Of a stretch of DNA of 64,000 nt, positions 24,964 through 33,726 are shown piece by piece. Within the stretch, counting starts at the first letter, position 1. Each line of letters opens with the position of its first letter. The DNA is from Mycobacterium conspicuum (GTDB taxonomy: Bacteria; Actinomycetota; Actinomycetes; Mycobacteriales; Mycobacteriaceae): NCBI RefSeq assembly GCF_010730195.1, contig NZ_AP022613.1:1922001-1986000 (forward strand). Direction: 5' to 3'. Position numbers and translations under genes: made by a program. Below the pieces are notes generated by a model that saw only the letters and a program-made list of their open reading frames with translations, was not told where the DNA came from and ran no database searches.

Positions 24964-26343
24964 GTGACGACGAGTGCACCAACGGCGGTACCGCATTTCA
25001 TCCGGGGCGAGCTGCGCGATCCCCGCGCGAGCGCCGCGGTCGAGCACGATGGCTTCACCACGCCCGCACTGGAATTGGACGAGCTGGTCTGGCCGCGCAC
25101 GCAGCCCGGACCAGCATTTGATGTTCCGCTGGCCGAGATCATCGATTTCCTGGCGGCCGTCGGCGAACGGATGGACCTGGAGACCAATCCGCACTTACAG
25201 CATGCGCTGGAGGCCAGCGCGGCCTTCAGTGCGCTGGGGCCCCGCATCCTCGCCCAGGGCTATCGTGGTCTGCGGCAGGCGTTTGACCCCGACAAGCTGT
25301 GGTTCCAAGTCGACCACGAAGTCGGCCGTGACGTGCTCGATGGGTGGAAGGAGGTCCCCGACCTCACCGGCCAGGTACGCCGCATCCGGGCCTTTCCGCC
25401 CCGGCTGGTGCACATCATGGCCGGCAACGCGCCCGGCGTGACGGCCGCCTCGATCGTGCGCGGCGCCCTGACCAAGGGTGTGCACCTGCTGAAGTTGCCG
25501 TCCAATGACTTGTTCACGGGTACGGCGCTGCTGCGGACGATGGCAGAGGTCGGCCCCAATCACCCGGTAACGCAGTCCTTTTCCTGCGTGTACTGGCGCG
25601 GCGGGGATCCCGAGGTCGAAAGTGCGCTGTTCCGAGCCCAATATTTTGACCGGCTGGTGGCCTGGGGCGGGGATGCGGCGATCCGCTCCGCGTTGCAATA
25701 CGTTGCCCCGGGCTTCGATTTAGTGTCGTTTGATCCCAAGGTGTCGATCTCGCTGCTGGGGCGCGAAGCGCTGGCCTCTGAGGAGGCGATGCGCACGTCT
25801 GCGGCCGCCGCGGCTTATGATGCCAGCCTTTTCAACCAGGAGGTGTGCGCAGCTAGCCGATTCGTGTATGCCGAAGGTGACCGTGACGACCTCGTGCGCT
25901 GGTGTGAGCTGTTAGTGTCCGAGCTCGGCGTGGAGCGCGACCTGGCAGATGCGGTGGTGCCCACGCTGCTTCCCGCCGACGCGCGCGCCGAGGTTGAGGT
26001 ATTGCGGTCGATGTCGCCGGCTTATGACGTGTTTGGCGCCACCGACGGAACCGGTCTGGTGATCCTGTCGGAGGATCCGGTGGGTTTTCATCCCTCGGCC
26101 AAGACGGTCAACGTGGTACAGGTCAGTTCCCTGCATGACGCCTTGCAGTATGTCAACGTTGCCACCCAGACCGTCGGCATTTTCCCGCCGGCGCGCGGCG
26201 CCGAACTGCGCGACTCGCTTGCCGCACATGGGATGCAACGCCTCGTGCCGTTGGGCCAGGTGCTCAACGTCGCCCCCGGCTATCCGCATGACGGGTTTTT
26301 CGCGCTGCACCGCTTCGTCAAGTGGCTCGTCGACGAATGTTAG
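24964..26343 (+). CDS. luxC: LuxC-family acyl-CoA reductase
   Basis: This encodes 459 residues from GTG 24964, with GAAGAGG upstream. The fold is aldehyde-dehydrogenase-like. The middle has IMAGNAPGVTAASIVRGAL and LLKLPSNDLFTG, as in LuxC. The active-site cysteine candidate is C295 in NQEVCAAS. LuxC reduces acyl-CoA or acyl-enzyme to a fatty aldehyde with NADPH. It is followed 31 bases later by an aldehyde dehydrogenase, an odd pairing because that would re-oxidise the product, unless the two act on different compounds. A LuxE-like ligase is encoded in the same regulon at 40080. Confidence 0.8.
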   Translation: MTTSAPTAVPHFIRGELRDPRASAAVEHDGFTTPALELDELVWPRTQPGPAFDVPLAEIIDFLAAVGERMDLETNPHLQHALEASAAFSALGPRILAQGYRGLRQAFDPDKLWFQVDHEVGRDVLDGWKEVPDLTGQVRRIRAFPPRLVHIMAGNAPGVTAASIVRGALTKGVHLLKLPSNDLFTGTALLRTMAEVGPNHPVTQSFSCVYWRGGDPEVESALFRAQYFDRLVAWGGDAAIRSALQYVAPGFDLVSFDPKVSISLLGREALASEEAMRTSAAAAAYDASLFNQEVCAASRFVYAEGDRDDLVRWCELLVSELGVERDLADAVVPTLLPADARAEVEVLRSMSPAYDVFGATDGTGLVILSEDPVGFHPSAKTVNVVQVSSLHDALQYVNVATQTVGIFPPARGAELRDSLAAHGMQRLVPLGQVLNVAPGYPHDGFFALHRFVKWLVDEC

Positions 26344-26374
26344 TCCGGTGGCGGGGACTTGGGCTGGAGGTCTG

Positions 26375-27829
26375 GTGAACAACGAGCGCAAAGAGGTCTT
26401 GGATGCCGCGTTGATTCTGGGCGATCGCCGGGTGACCGAAGCCCGCGGTGGAGTACTGGACCACATCAACCCGGCGACCGGCAAGATCAACAAAACGTTC
26501 CCCGTCGCCTCCGCCGAGGAGGTCGACGAAGCGGTTGCTGCGGCCCGCATCGCGTTTGAGCAGTGGCGCAGATGGTCGCCGGATGCCCGCCGGGAGGCCC
26601 TGATCCGGGTGGCGGCGCTGCTCGAAGAGCACGGCCGCGAAATCGGGACGATCTGCTCACTGGAAGGTGGGCAGCCCTTTTTCGAGCAAGGGGGCTGGTA
26701 TCCGGCATCGTGGTTTCGCTATTACGCCGGGTGGGCGGACAAGATCACCGGGGAGCGGATTAATGCCTTTCCGTTCCCGGGTGTCGATTTCACCGTGCCC
26801 GAACCTGTCGGTGTGGTCGGTCTGTTCGTGGCATCGAATGGACCGATCGGCTTTTGTGGCATGGCCGGTGCTCCGGCCCTGGCGGCCGGCTGCTGTTTGG
26901 TGATCAAGACGCCCGAGGTCGCTCCGTTCACCACGGTCACCTTCGCGCGGCTGTGCCGCGAGGCGGGGCTGCCGCCGGGGGTGGTCAACGTGATCCACGG
27001 GGGCCCCGAGGTCGGCAACGCGTTGGTGACCCACCCCGGTGTCGACAAAATCAGCTTCACCGGTGGCACCGCCACCGCACGCAAACTGCAGGCGGCCTGT
27101 GCGACATCCCTCAAGCCGATGGTTCTCGAGCTCGGGGGCAAGTCGGCCAACATCGTCTTCGCTGACGCCGACATCGACGCGGTCATCCCCATGTCTGCAC
27201 GGTTTACTTTCAATGCCGGGCAAGGCTGTTCGATGCCGACGCGGTTGCTGGTGGAGCGCTCCGTCTACGAGCGGGTCATCGATGGGGTGGCTGACATCGT
27301 GAGCAAGGTGGTGGTGGGACGGCCGTTTGATCCGGGGGTGATGATGGGTCCGGTGATGAGTGAGGCGGCAGCCAATCGGATCGTCGGTATGATCGCGGAG
27401 GCCGAGGCGTCGGTGGCCGGAGCCGTACTGATGGGCGGGCACCGGATGGGTGGCGAGCTGGCCGACGGGTTCTTCGTGGAACCCACGATGGTGATCGACG
27501 TCCACAACGAGTCGGTGATCGCGCAGAACGAGATCTTCGGGCCGGTACTGTGCGTGATGCCCTTTGACGACGAGGACGAGGCGGTGGCGCTGGCCAACGG
27601 CACTGACTATGGCCTGGCGGCCTATGCCCAAACCACGGATATGAATCGGGCGCGGCGGTTAATCGACTCGCTGAAGGCCGGCACAGTGCACATAAACAGC
27701 ACCGGCCCGGGCCCGGTGTCGCCGGCGTCTCCTTTCGGGGGCATCAAAAACAGCGGTTATGGCAGACAGGGAAGCCGATTGGGCCTTGAGGAATTTCTGT
27801 CCTACAAGAACGTGTACCTCAATATATGA
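26375..27829 (+). CDS. Aldehyde dehydrogenase (cluster copy 1)
   Basis: This encodes 484 residues from GTG 26375, with GGAGG four bases upstream. The ALDH catalytic pair is clear: general base E252 in LELGGKS and nucleophile C285 in GQGCS. The NAD-binding segment GNALVTHPGVDKISFTGG and the C-terminal SPFGGIKNSGYGR are standard. It oxidises an aldehyde to an acid with NAD(P). It is cotranscribed with LuxC and ends convergently with the P450 at 27869. Confidence 0.9.
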   Translation: MNNERKEVLDAALILGDRRVTEARGGVLDHINPATGKINKTFPVASAEEVDEAVAAARIAFEQWRRWSPDARREALIRVAALLEEHGREIGTICSLEGGQPFFEQGGWYPASWFRYYAGWADKITGERINAFPFPGVDFTVPEPVGVVGLFVASNGPIGFCGMAGAPALAAGCCLVIKTPEVAPFTTVTFARLCREAGLPPGVVNVIHGGPEVGNALVTHPGVDKISFTGGTATARKLQAACATSLKPMVLELGGKSANIVFADADIDAVIPMSARFTFNAGQGCSMPTRLLVERSVYERVIDGVADIVSKVVVGRPFDPGVMMGPVMSEAAANRIVGMIAEAEASVAGAVLMGGHRMGGELADGFFVEPTMVIDVHNESVIAQNEIFGPVLCVMPFDDEDEAVALANGTDYGLAAYAQTTDMNRARRLIDSLKAGTVHINSTGPGPVSPASPFGGIKNSGYGRQGSRLGLEEFLSYKNVYLNI

Positions 27830-27868
27830 GCCAGAGCGCGGCTGGGGGAGCGACTCAGGCGCGAAAAG

Positions 27869-29122
27869 TTAACTCGCTGAACTGAATAGCACTGGAAGTG
27901 TGTCCGGTGAACGCAATGGCATTCCCACGATCTGCGGTGTCGGCGCGCTGGGATCAAGCCGCAGGTCGGGCAAGCGCTCAAGGATCGTTTGCAGTGCGAC
28001 CCGATTTTCCATGCGGGCAAGGTGATTGCCGAGACAGGCGTGCGCCCCGACGGCAAACGCGATCTGAGCGTTGGAGTCTCGGTGCACGTCGAAGGTGTCG
28101 GGATCGGGGAAGATCCGCTCGTCGCGGTTGGCCGACCCAACGAACAGGTTCACGAGCGCCCCCGCGGGAATGTCCACGCCACCCAGCCGGCTGGGCCGGG
28201 TGCTGATCCGGCCGGTATGGAAAATCGGTGCCTCCCAGCGCAGGCCCTCCTCGACCGCGGCCGGGATCAGTACCGGATTGGCCCTGACCTCATCGAGTTG
28301 GTCGGGGTGAGTCAGCAGCGCAAAGAGCAGGTTGCCCAGTGACCGGTAGGTGGTCTCGACGCCGGCGGGCAGCAGCAGCCTCAGGAACGCAAAGATCTCT
28401 TCGTCGCTGAGCTTGTGCCCGTCGACCTCAGCCTCGACGAGTTCGGTGATCAGGTCGTCCTGCGGGTCGCGGCGACGCTGCCCGACGAGGTGCGCGAAGT
28501 AGTCGCGCAACGCATGAAACGCTGCCATGCCCCGGTCCCAGTTCAGCGGGATGCTGATCATCTCGATGGACCAGCGCTGGAATTTCTTCACGTCTTCGCG
28601 CGGGACTCCGAAGATGCGGGTGATGACGCGCACCGGGAGCGCAAAAGTGAAGCGCCGCACCAAATCGACCTGGCCGGCTGCGACGAACGAGTCGATGAGT
28701 TCGTGGGCGACCGGGCGAACGAGTTCGTCTTCCCAATGGACGACGCGTCTGGGTCGAAAAGCGGGAGCGACCAGCGCACGATGTACGCGGTGTTCGGGCT
28801 CATCCATCGCGACGATGGTATGGGCCAGCAGCGGGCCGATGGCCTCGCCGATGAGAGCGGACGAGTAGGTTTCATGGTCGCGGAAGACCGCCGAAACTTC
28901 CTCATAGCCCAGCACATTGACGGCGTTGATGTCGGCCTCTTCCCCGGCCATGCCCTCAGGCCCGAGCGCGGTACTCAAGGGGAGCGGCCATTGGCGCTGC
29001 ACGCTGTTGCGCCGCCTGGCCTCGGCGACGTAGGGATACGGATCGACAGGAGGCCCGAGCTGCAGCGTGTCCGGAAGTTCGAAAGGATCCGCGTTGCCTT
29101 CAACGGATGCATCTGTTGTCAT
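27869..29122 (-). CDS. Cytochrome P450 (cluster 2)
   Basis: This encodes 417 residues from ATG 29122. The I-helix is LLPAGVETTYRS, the K-helix is EEGLRWEAP, and the heme loop is FAVGAHACLG with C363. The start overlaps the stop of the phosphotransferase gene (ATGA). This makes it the last gene of a four-gene minus-strand operon (P450, cyclase, phosphotransferase, P450). The heme motif has AVG in place of the more usual GxG, a variation known in some P450s. The substrate is unknown. Confidence 0.9.
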   Translation of the reverse strand: MTTDASVEGNADPFELPDTLQLGPPVDPYPYVAEARRRNSVQRQWPLPLSTALGPEGMAGEEADINAVNVLGYEEVSAVFRDHETYSSALIGEAIGPLLAHTIVAMDEPEHRVHRALVAPAFRPRRVVHWEDELVRPVAHELIDSFVAAGQVDLVRRFTFALPVRVITRIFGVPREDVKKFQRWSIEMISIPLNWDRGMAAFHALRDYFAHLVGQRRRDPQDDLITELVEAEVDGHKLSDEEIFAFLRLLLPAGVETTYRSLGNLLFALLTHPDQLDEVRANPVLIPAAVEEGLRWEAPIFHTGRISTRPSRLGGVDIPAGALVNLFVGSANRDERIFPDPDTFDVHRDSNAQIAFAVGAHACLGNHLARMENRVALQTILERLPDLRLDPSAPTPQIVGMPLRSPDTLPVLFSSAS

Positions 29123-30507
29123 CGGTCTGCCTTCCGGGGTGCGAGTCGTTCGAAGTCGCCGGAGTCCTGCGCGATCATCATTGGCTTGTGTAGGTATTCG
29201 CGGCGACGTTCGGTACGCGCAAACAGCCACACCAGTTCCTCGAGCCGCTCAGCTGGCCCTGCAGCCACGAGCTCGGCAAGCTTCGCGTACCCGTCATCCC
29301 GGTCATCGGGACGACGGCCGAGAACCTTGGCCATGTCGCTCAGGTCGGCGTCGAGAAGCGCTGCGCCGACGCGTGATTCGAGTTGCACCGAGAGGGCGAT
29401 CGAGGTAGCCGCGGAGATCTCGAATCGGCCGGCCTCGTCGGTCTCGATGGGTGCGCACTTGACCTCGAGGTACTCCACCAGGTAGTCAATCAGCTGCGGC
29501 CATTCTGAGGCGGGCGCCTCCGGCAGTTCCGGCGGCTCGACGTCGAGGCCGATGGCTTCAGCGAGGGCGTCGGTCAAACCGCGACGCAGCGTGGCGTTCC
29601 ACCCGAAGCCGGGGAAGACGGGTTCGATGTGGGCGGACGGCCGCTGCATGATTGTCGAAAGCCCGATGGGCGTGAGCAGCATCGACACCACGGTGTAGAA
29701 GCCGAGCGCCTGCCAGTCGATCGGGCGTCCGCTGATCTCCTCATAGTGGGCGATCGGTTTTCGCAGCGGCCCGGTCGGATAGAGCATGTTGCGCATCCTG
29801 ATCACGCCGAGGTCGAGCATCGGGTCACCGATGTGGGACAGTTCCCAGTCGATCAGCGCGGTGAGATGCCCGTCGGCGAACATGAATTGGCCGGGGCCGG
29901 TATCGCCCTGCACGAAGCTGACGTACCGATCACCGGGCGGGACGTTGGCGTGCAGCCACCAGATCCCCAGCTCCAGTAGGGGTTCGGGTTTCAGGTATTG
30001 CTTCCACCCGGCAAAGTCTTGCTCGACGTATCCGAATTTGCCGCCGAACGCCCTTTCTTCTGGCGTGACAGGGATTTTCAAGCCGGACAGGGTCATGGAA
30101 TCGACATCGAGGCGATGCAGGGCGGCGAGCTGCTCGATGTATTCGGTCATTACCCGTTCGCGGGTTTCATCGTCGGGCGCGTCCTTGAGTTCATTGGTGC
30201 CCTCGACGCGCTCCATGAGGATGAATCGGTGCTCGTCGTTGAAGCCGAGAAACTCGGGAACTTTGATGCCCTGGCCCTGTAGCGCTTTGAGCACGCGTGC
30301 TTCGTGAGCGATGTCGAAATGCTGTTGGAATGTGGAGCCCGCAGCGAGCCCTTGTCGCTCTGAGCGCACCAGCACCTCGATCGTGCCCTCGGGTCGTTCG
30401 ATCTTCAAGAAGTGGTGGGGTCGCCACCGAACCTGCTGCTCGACATCGACGACCCGGCCGCCGCATCGTTGCTCGACCCACTGCACGGCCGAATCCGGCA
30501 GCGCCAT
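29119..30507 (-). CDS. Aminoglycoside-phosphotransferase-like family protein
   Basis: This encodes 462 residues from ATG 30507, overlapping the previous stop. A kinase-like fold is suggested by the catalytic loop VQGDTGPGQFMF and the metal-binding LIDWELSHIGDP. The usual histidine before GD is glutamine here. Related mycobacterial proteins sit in lipid and steroid catabolic clusters and are annotated as phosphotransferases of unknown substrate. A real antibiotic-resistance role is unlikely given the neighbours. About 100 extra C-terminal residues extend beyond the kinase-like core. Confidence 0.75.
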   Translation of the reverse strand: MALPDSAVQWVEQRCGGRVVDVEQQVRWRPHHFLKIERPEGTIEVLVRSERQGLAAGSTFQQHFDIAHEARVLKALQGQGIKVPEFLGFNDEHRFILMERVEGTNELKDAPDDETRERVMTEYIEQLAALHRLDVDSMTLSGLKIPVTPEERAFGGKFGYVEQDFAGWKQYLKPEPLLELGIWWLHANVPPGDRYVSFVQGDTGPGQFMFADGHLTALIDWELSHIGDPMLDLGVIRMRNMLYPTGPLRKPIAHYEEISGRPIDWQALGFYTVVSMLLTPIGLSTIMQRPSAHIEPVFPGFGWNATLRRGLTDALAEAIGLDVEPPELPEAPASEWPQLIDYLVEYLEVKCAPIETDEAGRFEISAATSIALSVQLESRVGAALLDADLSDMAKVLGRRPDDRDDGYAKLAELVAAGPAERLEELVWLFARTERRREYLHKPMMIAQDSGDFERLAPRKADR

Positions 30508-31499
30508 CAGAACACCGCCACGGGATTGATCGGTGATCCCGAGCCCCCGACGACGCGTAGCGGGCTGATCATGAGCTGGAATTCCCAGCGTCCTAGCTCT
30601 GCGCACACCTCGCCGAGCCGCTCGAGGTCGCAGTTGTCAATGAGCGGCATGCCCATCGAATTGAGGGCATAGACGTGCACGGTGGCGCCTAGGGCCTCGG
30701 GGTAGATCGGTGGGATGGTCTCCTGGGGGCCGTCGCTGCCGATCACGGCCACGTCGCGTTGTTTGAGCCACGGCAAGCAGGCCTGATGCCATCCCGCCAT
30801 TTGGCCCCAGCGGGCGTGATCGTGGGCATCAGCGTATTCGGTGGAGGAGCCGGTGGCGCTGCTTCCTTGATGCCAGCGGCCGGTGCGCAGCAGCACGATG
30901 TCGCCGGGCCCGATCTGCACGCCCTGGGCCTTCGCGGCGGCCTCCAGGTCGGCGGGGGTGACTGCACGGCCTCCTTCGAGCGCATCAACGCCTTCGATGC
31001 GGGGAATGTCAAGCAACACACCGCGGCTCACGATGCCGTCGCTCATCTCGGTGACCGATGCCCACAGCGCGCCGTGTTCGGAGGTCACCATGCCCGCCGG
31101 TCGGTCGTTGTAGATCCTTCCCTTCCAAAACAGGTGCGCCAGGGCGTCGATGTGGGTGACGTTGATGCCGTGGTACACCAGGCCGACGAATTCGACCGCG
31201 GATCCGAGATCGCCGTAGCCGAGCGCAGTCGGTGGTATCGAAGGATCAGCCTTCTGCACGCCCTCGCCGCTGGCGACGTAATACATCTGCGCGCAGTTGT
31301 CCGGATGCCCGTAGGCGGTGACCAGATCACGAGCGCACGACACCGTCCGGCCCTCGGTCACTAGGCGTGCCGCCGCAACCCGATGCTCAGGCTTTATCAG
31401 ATTCAGGGTGCCGCGCTGATCGTCGGGGCCCCACCGGCCCCAATTCTTCAGCTCGTCGATGTAGTCGAGCACCTCGGAGGTGGTCGGCAGCTCTGCCAT
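30507..31499 (-). CDS. Cyclase family protein (kynurenine-formamidase-like hydrolase)
   Basis: This encodes 330 residues from ATG 31499, with AAGGAGG upstream. The metal-binding signature NVTHIDALAH (H116, D118, H122) is the hallmark of the cyclase/formamidase family. SDGPQE and YALNSMGMPLIDNCDLE in the C-terminal part also fit. These enzymes hydrolyse amides, lactones or isatin-like rings using zinc or manganese. It starts 44 bases after the P450 at 31544 and overlaps the phosphotransferase-like gene, so it is part of the same operon. Confidence 0.83.
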   Translation of the reverse strand: MAELPTTSEVLDYIDELKNWGRWGPDDQRGTLNLIKPEHRVAAARLVTEGRTVSCARDLVTAYGHPDNCAQMYYVASGEGVQKADPSIPPTALGYGDLGSAVEFVGLVYHGINVTHIDALAHLFWKGRIYNDRPAGMVTSEHGALWASVTEMSDGIVSRGVLLDIPRIEGVDALEGGRAVTPADLEAAAKAQGVQIGPGDIVLLRTGRWHQGSSATGSSTEYADAHDHARWGQMAGWHQACLPWLKQRDVAVIGSDGPQETIPPIYPEALGATVHVYALNSMGMPLIDNCDLERLGEVCAELGRWEFQLMISPLRVVGGSGSPINPVAVF

Positions 31500-31543
31500 C
31501 GGTGGTGTCCTCCTTGAAAGGGTTGAGTCTGAGGCCTTTTCGT

Positions 31544-32779
31544 TCACTGAGGCGGCAACGCAGGGGCTTCCTCGTCGATGATGATGCGCAATGTCTGAGG
31601 GCCCAACAACATCGCGACCGGCATCGGATGAAATACCGGATCGGCCAGGTGGAATCTGACGACCCGGTTGAGGAACGTGCGCAATGCGATGCGAATCTCC
31701 ATGCGGGCCAACCCTGCTCCGGGACAGATGTGGCGACCCGACCCGAACGACAAGTGATCGCGTGAACCGCGGCCTACAGCAAATACATCGGGCTCGCGGT
31801 GCATCGATTCGTCATGATTGCCGGCACCGATACACATGAAGACGGTCTGGCCCGGTTCGATATGCCGATCGCCTAGCTCGGTGGGGCGCCGACAGGTCCG
31901 CACCATGAACTGCGCCGGAGCGTCGATGCGCAGCGCTTCTTCAACCGCGGCCTCCACCACTGAGGGATCAGACCGCAACGCTGCATAGCTTTGCGGGTCA
32001 CGACCAAGGCGGTAGAAAAGATTGCCGATCGCGTTACGCGTCGTATCGGTGCCGGCACCGATGATGAACATGATCTGTGCTCGGATGCTGCGCGGATCCA
32101 GCCGCTCACCGTCGACCTCAGTCGACAGAAACCGGCTCAGTGCGTCCTTAGGCCACTGATCGACCGGCATGGCGAGGCGCTCGGCGATGCGGGCGTCGAC
32201 ATGATCACGCATTTGCGGATTGCTGTCGGCGATGGCGATGCTTCGCCCCGAGGCTGCCGCTTCCTGAAACCGCTCGCCGCTTTCGCGTATCCAATCGAGG
32301 AACAGCGCGGCATCCGTTTCGGGGAAGCCCAGGAGTCGCGTGATCGCCGCCGGAGGAATGGGCCGCGCGAGATGCTCGACGAGGTCGACCCCCTGGGGAC
32401 CAGCACTTCGCGCTTCGGTCAGCATGGTGTTGACCAGGTCCTCACACAGCTCGCCGAGGTAGGGCTCGATCCGTTGACTCTTGTGGAAAGCGACCACCGA
32501 GTTGATGATCTTGCGGACCTTCCCATGGCGCGGCTCGCTGATGGCCGCGATGTGCTTGTCCTCTTCGGGAAGTTGCTCCTGACCCGCGCTGCCGCCGAAG
32601 TCGTCGACGGAACTCAGTCCGCTCGCGACGGACTCGTAGGAGACCGCCGCCAAAATCCCATCCAACCCGGGAAACGGCACGACTTCTCCCTGCGCGCGCA
32701 TCGCCCGGTAGGCAGCGCAGCGTTGATCTGGGTCGTCGTCGAGTGGATTCGCCACCACCAGCTCGTCGGATTCGCTCAT
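31544..32779 (-). CDS. Cytochrome P450 (cluster 3)
   Basis: This encodes 411 residues from ATG 32779. The I-helix is FIIGAGTDTTRN, the K-helix is EEALRIDAP, and the heme loop is FGSGRHICPG with C352. It heads the four-gene minus-strand operon. Operator site 4 lies 104 bases upstream, in the divergent region with the GntR regulator gene at 33037, so regulator and operon probably respond to the same signal. Substrate not predictable. Confidence 0.9.
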   Translation of the reverse strand: MSESDELVVANPLDDDPDQRCAAYRAMRAQGEVVPFPGLDGILAAVSYESVASGLSSVDDFGGSAGQEQLPEEDKHIAAISEPRHGKVRKIINSVVAFHKSQRIEPYLGELCEDLVNTMLTEARSAGPQGVDLVEHLARPIPPAAITRLLGFPETDAALFLDWIRESGERFQEAAASGRSIAIADSNPQMRDHVDARIAERLAMPVDQWPKDALSRFLSTEVDGERLDPRSIRAQIMFIIGAGTDTTRNAIGNLFYRLGRDPQSYAALRSDPSVVEAAVEEALRIDAPAQFMVRTCRRPTELGDRHIEPGQTVFMCIGAGNHDESMHREPDVFAVGRGSRDHLSFGSGRHICPGAGLARMEIRIALRTFLNRVVRFHLADPVFHPMPVAMLLGPQTLRIIIDEEAPALPPQ

Positions 32780-32882
32780 TGGCGTGCCCCCGGCGCGAAG
32801 TCTTCTCGCGGTCGTCGCCGGCCCTGGCACAGTCCGTGCCCCAAGCTCCGTGGCAAGTCCACTCCGAACCCCTTACCGGAAA

Positions 32883-32897
32883 TGCAGATTGTCTGCG
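32883..32897. promoter_or_regulatory. TGCAGA-N3-TCTGCA-type operator, site 4
   Basis: TGCAGA-TTG-TCTGCG lies upstream of the P450 operon start at 32779. It shares 17 identical bases with site 2. Confidence 0.65.
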
Positions 32898-32970
32898 ATC
32901 CTGTGTGGATGCAGTTTTGCACTTAGGGCGACGCGTCCGCAAGGAGGGTGACTGTGCAGCGCGCATAATG

Positions 32971-32985
32971 TGCAAACAATCTGCG
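32971..32985. promoter_or_regulatory. TGCAGA-N3-TCTGCA-type operator, site 5 (autoregulatory)
   Basis: TGCAAA-CAA-TCTGCG lies 52 bases before the GntR gene start at 33037 and 74 bases from site 4. It is the least symmetric of the six sites. Confidence 0.58.
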
Positions 32986-33036
32986 ATTCGCGATGGCGCC
33001 GAACGAAGGAGCGAGAGTGGTGAAGGAGAGGAGTCG

Positions 33037-33702
33037 ATGAGCCAGCCAGCAAGGCGCCTGGAGCGTCGCAGCAGTGGCGAGCTGGTTGCCGATCATCTTC
33101 GGCGCCAGATCATCTCCGGCGAGATGGGACCAGGCGAGCGGCTCACCCAAGAAGAGATCGGGGCGGAACTCGGGGTGAGTCGGGTCCCGGTCCGAGAGGC
33201 GCTGGTGATTCTGGAGCAAGAGGGTTGGGTGCGCATGGAGATGCACCGCGGCGGGCGGGTGTTGCCCATCGAGTCCTCAATCGGCGATAACGCCGAGGTG
33301 TGGAATTTGATATTCGGTCTAGTGGCGCGCCGGGCCGCCGACCGGCTAACACCCGAACTCGACACTCAACTGGGTGACATCGCAGTGCAGCTGGGCGCCA
33401 CGAACGATGCGGCGGCGGTGTGGAATTTGTGCGAGGCGTATTTGGATGTGATCTTCGAGGCGGCCAGCGCGCCGGCGGTCGCTTGGACGTTGCGTCGCGT
33501 CCGCACGATGGCCGTCGACTCAATCTTTGAGGTCGTGCCGGAAGCCCTAGAGGTCAGCAGGGTCGGCGCGCTTGCGGTGATCGAGGCGATTCGTGATCGC
33601 GACGGTGCCGGTGCCGTCGCGGCCCACGACGCAATGCAGGCTGAATGCCTGCGCCTTTTAGTGTCGGCGTTCGAGCGCCGCAGGCCGGAGCAGCCCGCTT
33701 AG
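33037..33702 (+). CDS. GntR/FadR-type regulator, probable master of the 18-50 kb cluster
   Basis: This encodes 221 residues from ATG 33037, with AAGGAGAGG upstream. The winged helix-turn-helix covers about residues 12-75: LTQEEIGAELGVSRVPVREAL and then EQEGWVRM, with a GG-containing wing. The remaining part is a helical FCD effector domain. It lacks some of the FCD histidines seen in the paralogue at 10710, so the ligand may be bound without metal. Five TGCAGA-N3-TCTGCA operators stand at promoters of the surrounding gene cluster, including its own, and a sixth lies before a decayed gene. A repressor released by a pathway intermediate is the usual mode. Confidence 0.85.
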   Translation: MSQPARRLERRSSGELVADHLRRQIISGEMGPGERLTQEEIGAELGVSRVPVREALVILEQEGWVRMEMHRGGRVLPIESSIGDNAEVWNLIFGLVARRAADRLTPELDTQLGDIAVQLGATNDAAAVWNLCEAYLDVIFEAASAPAVAWTLRRVRTMAVDSIFEVVPEALEVSRVGALAVIEAIRDRDGAGAVAAHDAMQAECLRLLVSAFERRRPEQPA

Positions 33703-33726
33703 CGGCACATCGGCGGGCGGCCGGGT

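Noticed and set aside
26657..27631. Minus-strand frame of 324 codons opposite the aldehyde dehydrogenase
   Set aside because: The His/Arg-rich composition is typical of GC-rich antisense frames; the ALDH catalytic motifs are on the plus strand.
29119..30507. Aminoglycoside resistance gene
   Set aside because: The kinase-like fold is shared, but gene context is lipid- or terpenoid-type metabolism and the catalytic histidine is replaced by glutamine.
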